Source: Lepus europaeus
Lineage: Eukaryota; Chordata; Mammalia; Lagomorpha; Leporidae
DNA: 64,000 bases
Reading direction: 5' to 3'
NCBI RefSeq assembly: GCF_033115175.1
Contig: NC_084845.1
Span: 1,056,501-1,120,500, forward strand
Of the stretch, positions 10,682 to 21,867 are shown piece after piece; position 1 is the first letter of the stretch; each line of letters opens with the position of its first letter. Both the position numbers and the translations under genes were made by a program. The notes beneath the pieces were generated by a model, which saw only the letters and a program-made list of their open reading frames with translations, had not been told where the DNA came from and made no database searches.

Positions 10682-11021
10682 TTTTTTTACAGGCAGAGTG
10701 GACAATGAGAGAGAGAGAGAGAGACAGAGAGAAAGGTCTTCCTTTTGCCGTTGGTTCACCCTCCAATGGCTGCCGCGGCCGGCGTGCTGCGGACGGCGCA
10801 CCACGCTGATCCGATGGCAGGAGCCAGGTGCTTCTCCTGGTCTCCCATGGGGTGCAGGGCCCAAGTACTCGGGCCATCCTCCACTGCACTCCCTGGCCAC
10901 AGCAGAGAGCTGGCCTGGAAGAGGAGCAACCGGGACAGAAACCGGCGCCCCAGCCGGGACTTAAGCCCGTGTTGCTGGCGCCGCAGGCGGAGGGTTAGCC
11001 AAGTGAGCCGTGGCGCTGGCC
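10682..11021 (-). mobile_element. CSINE at the right edge of U1 homology
   Basis: A complete minus-strand copy: tail TTTTTTACAGGCAGAGTGG, GA tract, head complement GTGAGCCGTGGCGCTGGC. Unit homology to U3 (GGCTAAATAAAAATCT) stops at this element and different sequence follows, so a rearrangement may have used it. No clear TSD. Confidence 0.9.
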
Positions 11022-12236
11022 CTGAAATATGTATTTTTAAAATTAGACTATTAAATTTCTATCAGTAAGGACATACATTTTACATTGGGGCATTAGTAAG
11101 AATTTTTTATAGTTTCTTCAGTAAATTTATTTTTATTCTTATACAATTTAAACTGATAGGTGTGAATTTGTTCTAACCTTTATTTGATGAATATTCCTGT
11201 TTAGTAAGTAAAATATTTTTTCTAGATGTTTGATAGTATTGCAGGAGACACGAATACCTTTTGCTATTATTGTTTTTTCATGTTTTAAATCACTGAACTT
11301 CTGACAGATATATCGTGAAGTTAGCAATTAAAACATAAATTTTCAGGTAGACCTCTAAGGTGTATTAGAAGTTCATTAAAGTTTGTTTTTGACCACTGCC
11401 TACCAAATCTGCTTTCTGTTTATCTCTGCTTCCTCAATTTCTAGCAAGTGGAGAGATGGGAACTGGAAAACCTTCCAGGTCTATTCGCTGCCTGATTTTT
11501 TTCTTGGCTGTCCCAGTTGTTAGCATGGTGACTTGGTCACCAACAGAAAATTCCCTTTCATGAAAATGCTAACATGTAACTAAATGGCTTATGCATTTTA
11601 GGTTTTTCTGTCAGTTTTATAATTTGTTTGAAGAACAAATGATCAATTTAATCATGGTGAAATATTTTTTATACCTAAACTTTGAAATATATATTGTGAG
11701 AATTAAATTATTGCATTTATATCAATAAGAATATATATTTATATTGGAATTGATTAGCATTTTAAGTTTCTTTAGTAAATGTATTTTTATTCTACAGACT
11801 TTAAGCTGAAATGTATAAATTAATAAGAAAGAAAGCTGTATTATACTTCATTTATTTGTATTAGTAATTACATTGATAGCATTATTATACAATTTAGGAG
11901 TGCTATTGGTTTATATTTTGGCATCAAGATGAGTATTTTTCCTAAAAGACTTTTGAGTAGAGAAGATAATTTAGGGGAGGGGCAAGGGTGTATATTTTTT
12001 GGCTAGTATACTGCATAGAGCTGTTACACAGCTGTTTCTTAAATGTTGCTTTGCAATCTCTGCATTATTTTAGTTTGTTTTTTAAAATTTTTTTCCAGGA
12101 GTTTCAAGTTCTACTTTAGACTCTGAAAGGATTTTTAATTCTTATAGGTAGGTGGTAAATACAGACATGTATATTATAAGCTAATGTATAAGATTCAGTA
12201 TCTTAGAGAATTCTAATCTTAGAATAGCAAGGAATT
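11022..12236. other. AT-rich spacer with an internal ancient direct repeat
   Basis: No gene seen. About 150 bp at 11022-11170 resembles 11682-11830. Shared segments include TTTCTTCAGTAAATTTATTT / TTTCTTTAGTAAATGTATTT and neighbouring AT-rich sequence in the same order. This spacer continues at 17361 beyond the inserted element. Confidence 0.4.
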
Positions 12237-12739
12237 ATGACTTGTGCTTTTTTTTAACTTTTATTTAATGAATATAAATTTCCAGTGTACAGCTTATGGA
12301 TTACAATGGCTTCCCCCTCCCATAACTTCCCTCCCACCCACAACCCTCCCCTCTCCCGCACCCTCTCCCCTTCCATTTGCATCAAGATTCATTTTCAATT
12401 CTCTTTATATACAGACGATCAATTTAGTTTAAAGATTTCAACAGTTTGCACCCACATAGAAACACAAAGTGAAACATACTGTTTGAGTACTAGTTATAGC
12501 ATTAAATCACAATGTACAGCACATTAAGGACAGAGATCCCACATGAGGAGCAAGTGCACAGTGGCTCCTGTTGTTGACCCAACAAATTGACACTCTAGTT
12601 TATGGCGCCAGTAACCATCCTAGGCTGTCGTCATGAGTTGCCAAGGCTATGGAAGCCTTCCAAGTTTGCCGACTCTGATAGCATTTAGACAAGGTCATAA
12701 AAGACAGAGTGAGGATCGTAACCAATGATCGTAAGAGTG

Positions 12740-15300
12740 GCATTTACCAGGTTTGAACAATTATACAGCATTAAGTGGGGAAGAGGACCATCAGTACACA
12801 CAGGTTGGGAGTAGAGCCATTGGTGGTAGAGGTTATGATTACAAAGGAATGAGGCCCAAGTGCACTAGACAGGGCCTAGAACAAAGGACAGAGTCATTAT
12901 TAGAGGAGCTAAGAAAGGTGCTGTCTAAGCTACAATTAAGTTTTCTGATTGAGAGGCAAATAGAACCTGATAGAAGGGGCTTGATAGTAATCTGGTGGGC
13001 TTTAGGCCTTGTAATTTAAGAGGCCCAGGCCTATCTATCTCTTCACATGGGGTATATCCTAAGGGAGGTGTGAACCTCCTAGGGAAGGCACTCTGTTGAC
13101 TTTCATTACTTGGCTGGCCTGGGAGGAGAGCTGGCCAGGTAAATGCAGGGGGCATCTCTAACAAGAAATTTACAGTTCTGCCTGCAATGTTGCTGACCCT
13201 ACTTGACCATACTCTCAGCTGCAGTGGTCACTTTGGAAGTTGGGCTGAGTGAAGGGCTTTTCAGCTTAGAGCCAATAAGATCTGTGGCTCTACCTGGGCA
13301 TCCTTCGACTCCAGGGCAGGTCCATTTCCAGTGATCCAACTCTTGGCAGCGCTGCCAGGGCTCTTCACAAGCTGACTTCTGCTGAAGCCCAGGCTTACCA
13401 CATTGAAAGCCACTGCAGTGGACCGGCCTGTTGGGTCTCCTTGAGGGCAGATCACTGTACAGATCAGCCATTAATAGGCCTGCCACCCATTGCTTCTGAT
13501 GCCGAGCTTTCTTTTCCTCCTGGTTTGTGTTAAAGCAGACCAGAGGATGCTAGTCAAGGGAGTGCCCAAGTCCCATCTCTAATCTTCGGTGGCCTGAACT
13601 ACAAGTCTCTAGTCACAGGCATGTTCTGTAGTAGTTTTTCTAAGGTAGACAATGCCCATGAGGAAAATTATATTCTCACTTTAAAACTTTCTTTCCCTTT
13701 GGTCTGAAAGGGAGGTTTTTTCTACTTACTGTATACTTCACTGATGGCGAAGTGAATCTAGCTATGAGATTATTATTTAAGTTCTTATTTTGGCTATGCT
13801 ATTACAGAAAAATGTTAGCCATCTCTTTTACAAGGTCTAGAGATTAAATTGTGCGTCCTACAGATTCCTTCATAATAGAATGAGTTTCCTACCTTGAAGA
13901 GAATAGAGAAATGAAAGAACAAGTTGGGCTTAGAATAGAGAAATGAGGAAGCAAGTCCTAGATCGCTTGCTGACAGTAGCAATATCACATGAATATTTAG
14001 CAAACAGTTTCAACCATTAGATAACAAGTTAAGAAAACATTTACCAGAAGGTCCCATGCTTTCTATAAATTTTAAGAATCATGTATTTGAAAACACCTCT
14101 TAAATATCTAACATGGTGTAGTTTGTTTAGCCAGTAAACTTAAGCACAACCATCTAAAATGTTTTTAGTTTCTTTCTACCAACAAGTTTAAAACATATGA
14201 TACACAGATTCAGGTCACACAAATTAAAATGTATCTTTGATTGATTTTAGCAGCTTAAATTTATGGACAATCTTATCTATAAGCCATTTAAAATAAAACT
14301 CTTAATAAAATTTCCCCATGTGGACATACAATATGTACACACATATAGCATAGCATAGTAGACCAATATAGCAATTTTAATAATAGCTTTTAAAGTCTTT
14401 AAACTCTTTTTGTAGATTTCCAATTGATTTGAATTGCTTTTTGTTTTTAGTAACCTCAGTTCACCATACTTTCTCTCAGTTGGTACTGTTAATACATTAT
14501 TGGCTTCATCTGTTTACAGAGCCATCCTAAAGTATTGAATACAATAGAAGTGGCTGGAAAAAGTCCATAGGAACCTATAGGAGGACAGCTAAACACAGAA
14601 CCAACAACGCTTTAGTTTTATGAGCAGCACATCATATATAACTATGGATGACAAAAGACTTTAAGTTGCCATGTTTAAAATTGTAAACTCATCAACCAAC
14701 AAGAGGCACTTGCTTACTTCACAGTATTTTTGAAAGCACCTGTAGGATTTTACAAGTATTTAACCCTTTAGGCCTCTGGGACTTTCTCATTAAGATAACT
14801 ATCATGTCTAGTAACACAAAATCATTAGACTTTTTAATTCTCAAACATTTGTATTACTATCATTTTCCATTATAGAAACTTAAAGTTTGGTACCACATCA
14901 CATCTTGACAGTCCTTCTAATATAATCCAAATAGACTGATTAGTTGGTGTCTCCATAAGATGAGAGACATAGGTCCTTCGATTTTTTCAGTTGGGCCCAA
15001 ACTGGAAAAACCAAAGTCCAGGATTTACTGGAAATTTTAGAGACCAGATTGTTTGAAACTTTGATTTTTTGAATGCCTGTCAAGAATGCCAAGAAGGCTC
15101 AAAATCCAAAATATCTGGTTGAAATAAGATTCCTTAAAATCATGACATAACATAGACCAAATTTGATCAGTGTTACAAGGTGATTATTCAACTCTTTGAA
15201 AATAAGCACATATTTAAATAACCCATAGCTCTTAATAAAAATTCAGCTGTTTTTGAACAATTAGAATTTAACAGACATCAAGAGAACATAATAGATTACT
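12740..15300 (-). other. Non-L1 interior of the chimeric element (origin partly unknown)
   Basis: Lies where L1 ORF2 would be. The 15300-13560 part is AT-rich and I do not recognise it. The 13560-12900 part reads like a decayed retroviral gag-pro junction (see next entry). The downstream edge, where L1 3'UTR similarity resumes, is near 12740. Confidence 0.55.
12925..13500 (-). pseudogene. Degenerate endogenous-retrovirus gag (nucleocapsid)-pro fragment
   Basis: The minus-strand frame 13486-13199 encodes QCGKPG...AC followed by RCQELDHWKWTCP. The second is C-x4-H-x4-C, the right three-quarters of a CCHC zinc knuckle; the first is a knuckle with its first Cys and its His lost. This two-knuckle arrangement is known for class I (gamma-like) retroviral nucleocapsids. 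The following frame (13164-12925) contains AGRTVNFLLEMPPAFT-like sequence where the viral protease active-site region would be, but the catalytic Asp-Thr-Gly is absent. It is non-functional. Assignment to a specific ERV family is not possible by eye. Confidence 0.55.
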
Positions 15301-15393
15301 TTAACACATTGCTTTAACAGAGCATCAGAGTTTAATTCTATGTCAAAGAGAAATTGAGCTTCCTGTGATCTTGTGCTGTGAGGTTTCCTTCCT

Positions 15394-16430
15394 TTACCTT
15401 CTTTCATATTGGTGACCATGTTTCTGTGTTTCTGTGTGTAACACATCTTTAAGCATCTTTTCCAGGGCCGGATGAGTGGCAACAAATTCTTTCAGTTTCT
15501 GTTTGCTATGAAAAGTCTTAATTTCACCTTCACTCACAAATGAGAGCTTTGCAGGATATAGTATTCTGGGCTGGCAGTTTTTCTCTCTTAGTACCTGGGC
15601 TATGTCTCGCCATTCCCTTCTAGCTTGTAGGGTTTCTGATGAGAAGTCAGCTGTGAGTCTAATTGGAGATCCTCTAAGAGTAATCTGACGTTTCTCTCTT
15701 GCACCTTTTAGGATCTTTTCTTTATGTTTCACTGTGGTGAGTTTGATTACAACATGTCGTGGTGAGGATCTCTTTTGGTCATGTTTATTAGGGGTTCTAT
15801 GAGCTTCCTGTACTAGGATGTCTCTGTCCGTCTCCAAACCTGGGAAATTTTCTGCTAGTATGTCACTGAAAATGCCTTCTAATCCTTTCTCCCTCTCCAT
15901 GCCTTCAGGAACTCCTAGAACCCGAATGTTGGGTTTTTTAATAGTATCCTGTAGATTCCCGACAATATTTTTTAGATTTCTAATTTCTTCTTCTTTTCTT
16001 TGGTTTGCCTGTTTCCTTTCCTGTTCTCTGTCTTCTAAGTCTGATATTCTCTCTTCTGCTTCGCCCATTCTGTTTTTAAGGCTCTCTAATGTGTTTGTCA
16101 TTTGATCTATTGAATTCTTCATTTCATTATGATTTCTCGTCACTATCAGAGTTTCTTGTTCCACTAGTTGTTTCATTTCATTTTGATTCCTCCTTAATAT
16201 TTCATTTTCATGAGAGAGATTTTCTATCTTGTCCAGTGAGGATTTCTGTAGTTCAAGAATTTGTTTTTGAGAACTCCTTAATGTTCTTATCAATTTTTTG
16301 AGATCCGCTTCTTGCATTTCTTCAATCTCATCATCTTCATAATCTTGAATTGGGGTGTCTTTTTCATTTGGGTCGTCATAGTGTCTTCCTTGTTCTTGTT
16401 ACCTCGGTTTTTGCGTTTGTTGTTTGGCAT
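15394..16430 (-). pseudogene. L1 ORF1 of the chimeric element, near-intact (one frameshift)
   Basis: L1 ORF1p is the trimeric nucleic-acid chaperone of the L1 particle. The open stretch 16317-15394 gives 307 residues. First comes a long heptad-rich coiled coil with two related blocks (RNQNEMKQ and RNHNEMKN). Then comes an RRM-like domain (NIRVLGVPEG..., HVVIKL), and then the C-terminal domain with the conserved IRLTADFS, ARREW and LSFVSEGEI strings. The expected ATG is at 16430 (ATGCCAAACAAC). About 15 codons later, near 16385, the frame shifts by one base relative to the main body. Otherwise it is open, far better preserved than ORF1 in the full-length L1 at 57147. An internal ATG at 16317 could also start the open frame. 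Confidence 0.85.
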
Positions 16431-17360
16431 GTTGGAGATATTTGGTTTCTTCACTGTGGTGTTTTTTCTTGTTACACTATGGCTCTATATTAAGTGGACT
16501 GTCTGCTTTTGGTGGAGCCTTAGAGGCTTGAGATGAGTGTGGCCTAGAGCTGTGTTTGGTTCCTCAGGGTTGAGGGTGTGTCAAAGATGACACTCCCAGG
16601 TTAGGTGTGGTAAATCTCTCTTTCTTTTTTTTATTCAAAAGGGAAGTAATTCCACACAGCTGAACATAATTGGAGGTAGTTAGCAGGCAAATGATATACC
16701 CACAGGAGCCAGAGATTGGAAGCTCTTTCCCAAGGACCACACAGGGAATCTCTGCTGCCCTCAGTGTGGGCTCCAATTCTCCTGCAGTCTCCCACTGGGT
16801 TGCCAAGTTAGATGCTAATCTCCTGTTATTTCACCCCTCCCCCCAGAGTCAGGTGTTTCTGCTAGGCTCAGGGCCGGTGCAGACCTGAGGTCGCCCTGCT
16901 TATGATGTATGTCCAAAATGACGCCTGCTCTGTCTTGCTCTCCTTTGAGAGGTGAGCGGAGAGAGAGAAACTTGTGTCCGTATCGGTTACTTTTTTTTTT
17001 TCTCTCTCTCTCTTCTAGTTAGCCTGGTGAATTTTTCCCCATGGAGTTTCAAGCCTCGTTCCCTCTAGTCTCCTCTTTCCGCTTGCCAGCTGGTGTCTCG
17101 GGCTATTGAGTTTTGGCTCACCTCGCGTTCCAGCGCTGGTGTGTTGATTCTGCCGCTGGTGTCCCAAACTTGGGCTCCCACGCTCTCCACGCAGGTACAC
17201 TGTGAATCACTAGTTCTGGAAGAGTTTCCTCTGCTGTTTCATCCCCTACTCTTCCTTGAGCCTGCAGTATCTCCACTTATATTAAACTGTCTCTCCCCCG
17301 GACTAATAGTGTGCTCCCTGCCTATGCCGCCATCTTGCCCTCTCCATGACTTGTGCTTTT

Positions 17361-18043
17361 AAAATGGGATAATATGTAAATATTAATGTGATATGTGATT
17401 ATCTCAGAAATAATGAGTATCAATGGGAAATGTAATATCCCAAATTCTTATTAATGAGCTTACATCAGATATCCGTTGCTCTCCCATCCTATAGTACACT
17501 AATTAGAACAAATGTACATGTAGTATTAACCTTCATTATAATTTGTTTTTGTTTTTCCCATATATCTGTTACAGTACTAAAGACTTCTTTTGAAGTACCT
17601 AAGAATGGTTAAAATGTAAATGTGATTGAATTAAGTGCTGTTCATTAATGCCCTTTTAGGGCTCTTCAGCACAGAGGGCAGTTGCAACTCAAATAGTAAT
17701 TATTTGAAAGGATTCAGTAGTAAAGAAATATTTATTTTATTTATTTTTGTCACCATTCACTTCAAACTTGAATTTTTCTTTAGTAAATGTTTATGAATTT
17801 TGGGCCTTTATAACAAGAAAACCCAGGAACAACAAAGCATCAAATATTTTCAGTATTATTTGAGAAGTTATATACTGAACCAAGTTGTATAAGATCTTGA
17901 CTGTTTATTTTAGGAAAAGAAAGTGTGGACTCAATATTAGTACATTTTAGCATTGTACAGGACAAGATATATTTTTGAAGAAATACTTTGAGTGCATTGT
18001 CCTTAGGGCGCATTAGTTCTGCTTCTTGTCTAACAGCTCTATA
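17361..18043. other. Single-copy-looking spacer between two retrotransposons
   Basis: AT-rich sequence with no gene seen. It continues 11022-12236 and resumes at 20754. Before the two insertions these made one spacer of about 3 kb between U1 and U2. The minus-strand ORF at 17840-18175 runs into the L1 and is fortuitous. Confidence 0.5.
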
Positions 18044-18129
18044 AAATATATGTGAGAATTGGGGCGGAGCCAAGATGGTGGATAGTAAGAACGTGCCACT
18101 TAGCTTGGGAAAATAAAATTTCATAAAAG

Positions 18130-19286
18130 TGGTACAGAAACAGATGGATAGACCAATGGAACAGAATAGAAACACCAGAAATCAATCCAAACATCTACAG
18201 CCAACTTATATTTGATCAAATATCCAAAACTAATCCCTGGAATAAGGACAGCCTATTCAATAAATGGTGCTGGGAAAATTGGATTTCCATGTGCAGAAGC
18301 TTGAAGCAAGACCCATACCTTTCACCTTACACAAAAATTCACTCAACGTGGATTAAAGACTTAAATCTACGACCCGAAACCATCAAATTATTAGAGAGCA
18401 TTGGAGAAACCCTGCAAGATATAGGTACAGGCAAAGACTTCTTGGAAAAGACCCCAGGAGCACAGGCAGTCAAAACCAAAATTAACATTTGGGATTGCAT
18501 CAAATTGAGAAGTTTCTGTACTTCAAAAGAAACAGTCAGGAAAGTGAAGAGGCAACCGACAGAATGGGAAAAAATATTTGCAAACTATACTACAGATAAA
18601 GGGTTGATAACCAGAATCTACAAAGAAATCAAGAAAATCCACAACAACAGAACAAAAACCCACTGAAGAGATGGGCCAAGGACCTCAATAGACATTTTTC
18701 AAAAGAGGAAATCCAAATGGCCAACAGACACATGAAAAAATGTTCAAGATCACTAGCAATCAGAGAAATGCAAATCAAAACCACAGTGAGGTTTCACCTC
18801 ACCCCGGTGAGAATGGCTCACATCCAGAAATCTACCAACAATAGATGCTGGAGAGGATGTGGGGAAAAAGGGACACTAACCCACTGTTTGTGGGAATGCA
18901 AACTGGTTAAGCCACTATGGAAGTCAGTCTGGAGATTCCTCAGAAACCTGAACATAACCCTACCATACAACCCAGCCATCCCACTCCTTGGAATTTACCC
19001 AAAGGAAATTAATTTGGCTAATAAAAAAGCCATCTGCACATTAATGTTTATTGCAGCTCAATTCACAATAGCTAAGACCTGGAACCAACCCAAATGCCCA
19101 TCAACAGTACACTGGATAAAGAAATTATGGGACATCTACTCTATAGAATACTATACAGCAGTAAGAAACAATGAAACCCAGTCATTTGCAGCAAGATGGA
19201 GGAATCTGGAAAACATCATGCTGAGTGAATTAAGCCAGTCCCAAAGAGACAAATATCATTTGTTTTCCCTGATCGGTGACAACTAA
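18130..19286 (+). pseudogene. L1 ORF2 C-terminal fragment
   Basis: Frames 18289-18666 and 18717-19286 cover the segment after the RT domain and the terminal Cys/His domain ([19 protein letters not shown]). They are separated by a frameshift near 18660 (aacaaaaacccactgaag). The EN and RT domains were lost with the internal deletion. Non-functional. Confidence 0.88.
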
Positions 19287-20384
19287 GTGAGCACCAAAGG
19301 GGAAACCTGTTGAAGTGAAATGGACACTATAAGAAACAATGAGCTGATCAGCTCCTGTCCTGACTCTAGATGTACAATGTAATACTTTATCCTTTTTAGT
19401 ATTTGTTGTTGTTGTTGTTGTTCTAGTACTATTGGTTGAACCTTGTAATTAACACACAATTATTCTTAGGTGTTTAAATTTTAACTGAAAAGTGATCCTT
19501 GTTAAATTTCAGAGTGGAAAAAGAGAGGGAGGAGATGCACAATTTGGGACATGCACAATCAGTCTTGCCCCAAATGATGGAGTTAGAAATGTGCCAGGGG
19601 ATTCCAATACAATCCCATCAAGGTGGCATGTACCAATGCCATCTCACTAGTTCAAGTGATCAATTTCAGTTCACATTCAATGGCCTGGATAGGTCTAAGA
19701 AACAAAGGGATCACACAAACAAGACAAGTGTCTTCTAATACTTACTGATAGAATCAAAAAGGGAGAGAAATATCCAGCATGGGAAGTGGGATACACAGCA
19801 GACTCATAGAATGGCAGATTTCCTAAACAACACTCTGGCCTCAGAATCAGCCCTTAAGGCATTCAGACCTGGCTGAAGAGCCCATGAGAGTATTGTAGGC
19901 ATGGAAAGCCAAGATACCATGGAAAAGAAAAAAAGAAGAAGACCTAAATGAAAGATCTCTGTTAGTGAGATCCCAGTGGAAAGAACGGGGCCATCAAAGA
20001 AGGAGGTACCTTTCTCTGAAGGGAGGAGAGAACTTCCACTTTGACTGTGACCCTATCGGAATAAGATCAAAGTCAGCAAACCCTAAAGGCTTCCATAGCC
20101 CTGGCAACTCATGACTAGAGCCTACGGAGATTACTGAAGCCACGAACAGGAGTGTCAAATTGTTAAGTCAGCAACAGGAGTCACTGTGTACTTACATCCC
20201 ATGTGGGATCTGTCCTTAATGTGTTGTCTAATGTGCAGTGATGCTATGACTGGTACTGAAACAGTATTTTTGCACTTTGTGTTTCTGCGTGGGTGCAAAC
20301 TGATGAGATCTTTACTAATTATATACTGAATCGATCTTCTGTATATAAAGAGAATTGGAAATGAAAAAAAAAAAACCTGGTGTT

Positions 20385-20736
20385 AAATTGGAATCGGCAT
20401 AGAAAATTAATTAATTTTTAAAAATATTATGTAGGATCTCTGTCTTTAATGTGCTGTACACTCTTATTTAATGCTATAACTAGTATTCCAACAGTATTTT
20501 TTTTCACTTTGTGTTGCTATATAGGGGCAAACTGTTGAAATTGTTACCTAATATATACTAAACTGATCTTTTGTATACAAAGAGAATTGAAAATGAATCA
20601 TGATGTGATTGGAAGGGGAGAGGGAGCAGGAGGGGGGAGGGTTGTGGGTGGGAGGGAAGTTTTGGGAGTGGGAAGCCATTGTAACCCATAAGCTGTACTT
20701 TGGAAATTTATATTCATTAAATAAAAGTTTAATAAA
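20385..20736 (+). mobile_element. Second L1 3' end inside the same TSD
   Basis: The first 3'UTR stops at an A run (GGAAATGAAAAAAAAAAAA, 20356-20380) before its G-rich tract. About 45 bp of linker follow, then a complete second 3'UTR end with GGATCTCTGTC, the G-rich tract (GGAAGGGGAGAGGGAGCAGG), CATAAGCTGTAC and AATAAA. Both are enclosed by one target duplication. Confidence 0.8.
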
Positions 20737-20753
20737 AAAATATATGTGAGAAT

Positions 20754-21867
20754 CATTGTGTACCTTGAAACTCATTTGAATATTAAACTCTATCATTTTT
20801 CTATAGTAAATACAGAGAATTTGCACTTGGGTAGTTTGTGTTCTTGTTTTTATCCATATTCCATCTCCCTTCCTGAGACTGGGTCATTTGTTTCCTCAGA
20901 TCCCAGGCTGGCTTTCATGTGGAGAATAGTGCCTTGTATATAGGAAGCACTTCAGAATGTGGCAAATGAGAACATTTTTACAATTAGTTTATGAATTCCA
21001 GAAATGAGATGATAATTGAAACACTTGACATCTTTATTTTCTGCCACTCGGAATCAGTGTAAATAGTCGTTCAAGTGTCACAGACACTACAAACGTGTGG
21101 CACATACAGGCAACACATGTGCCTGTGGAATTCTGAAAGGGCAACATCTCAGTGGTGATGCACCTACACTGTTGTGGTATTTTCATTGTGCTCATCCTCC
21201 TTTATAAATGCTGTAGTTATCCAAATCCCACTTTTAGTCCTAAAGGGTAACATAAAGCTAGAATTTGACATGTTAAATAATAGATAGATTCCCCGATCAG
21301 AACCTGTCACAGCTGACCGCAGCAAGCAAAAACATGAATGTAAAAGATAGTTAAATAAATATTCATGATTTAGCATGTAAATGAGAAATGAGAATATGAT
21401 AATATGTGAACTATATTATGGCAGTACTATTGATAACGGTAAATATCATAAAAATCACCTAGTCAAAATGGAGGGAAAGCATGAATTTCAGGGGCAGAAA
21501 AATGTCCTCCTATGTGTATAAATTTTACTGGTGAATTCTATCTTACAGTTTCATTTGTAGTTTCATTATAATAAATTACAGACATAATATAAAGAGAAAT
21601 GTTGTATTGTGAAGATACAACATTATCTTTTAGTTTATTTTGTCCTTTAATATTTGAAGATTAAAATATCTTAGTATTACTGAATTACAATTATTTTGAA
21701 AAATTCCTAAGGTAACTTCGCACAATAAATACTATTGTTATTCACTAAAATAAATAAATAAAATTTTAAGAAGAAAATTGTGTTTTGCTAATGCTGGTGG
21801 CTGGTATGGTGAAAAGTTACCTGTAGTCTTGATAAATTTAGTAGATGAACCCAGCAGAAATGCTTGT
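20754..21867. other. Spacer left of the 20-kb duplication
   Basis: AT-rich, no gene recognised. Unit homology to U4 begins at 21868 (ATGGGATGTATGGAGTGAG). The left duplication boundary therefore lies here. Confidence 0.5.

Larger units (their letters stand above)
12252..17345 (-). mobile_element. Chimeric HAL1-like retrotransposon: L1 5'UTR-ORF1 / retroviral interior / L1 3' end
   Basis: A complete 5.1-kb non-LTR insertion on the minus strand. Perfect 15-bp target duplications (ATGACTTGTGCTTTT) lie at 12237-12251 and 17346-17360. Order on the minus strand: L1 5'UTR starting with the CAAGATGGCGG motif (17345-16431); ORF1 (16430-15394); an ORF1-proximal spacer; ~2.6 kb that is not L1 ORF2 (about 15300-12740) and includes retroviral gag-pro-like sequence; then an L1 3'UTR end (about 12740-12252) with the G-rich tract, the CATAAGCTGTAC motif, AATAAA and an A tail. 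No reverse transcriptase is present, so it must have moved in trans, as known HAL1 ('half-L1') elements do. Whether this exact chimera has been catalogued cannot be told here. Confidence 0.8.
18060..20736 (+). mobile_element. L1 with 5' tip fused to ORF2 3' end (large internal deletion)
   Basis: Target duplication TATATGTGAGAAT lies at 18047-18059 and 20741-20753, with the A tail before the right copy. The first ~69 bp (GGGGCGGAGCCAAGATGGTGG...) look like a genuine L1 5' end. At about 18130 the sequence jumps to TGGTACAGAAACAGATGGAT, which in complete L1s lies ~4.7 kb further on in ORF2 (60832 equivalent). ORF2 remnant, 3'UTR and a second L1 3' end follow. Confidence 0.88.

Noticed and set aside
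15818-16301. Plus-strand ORFs opposite L1 ORF1
   Set aside because: Antisense shadows of the minus-strand coiled-coil coding sequence.
18060-18140. Canonical SpIRE (spliced L1)
   Set aside because: The bases before the ORF2 join in other copies do not end in AG. Kept as a finding but not called splicing.
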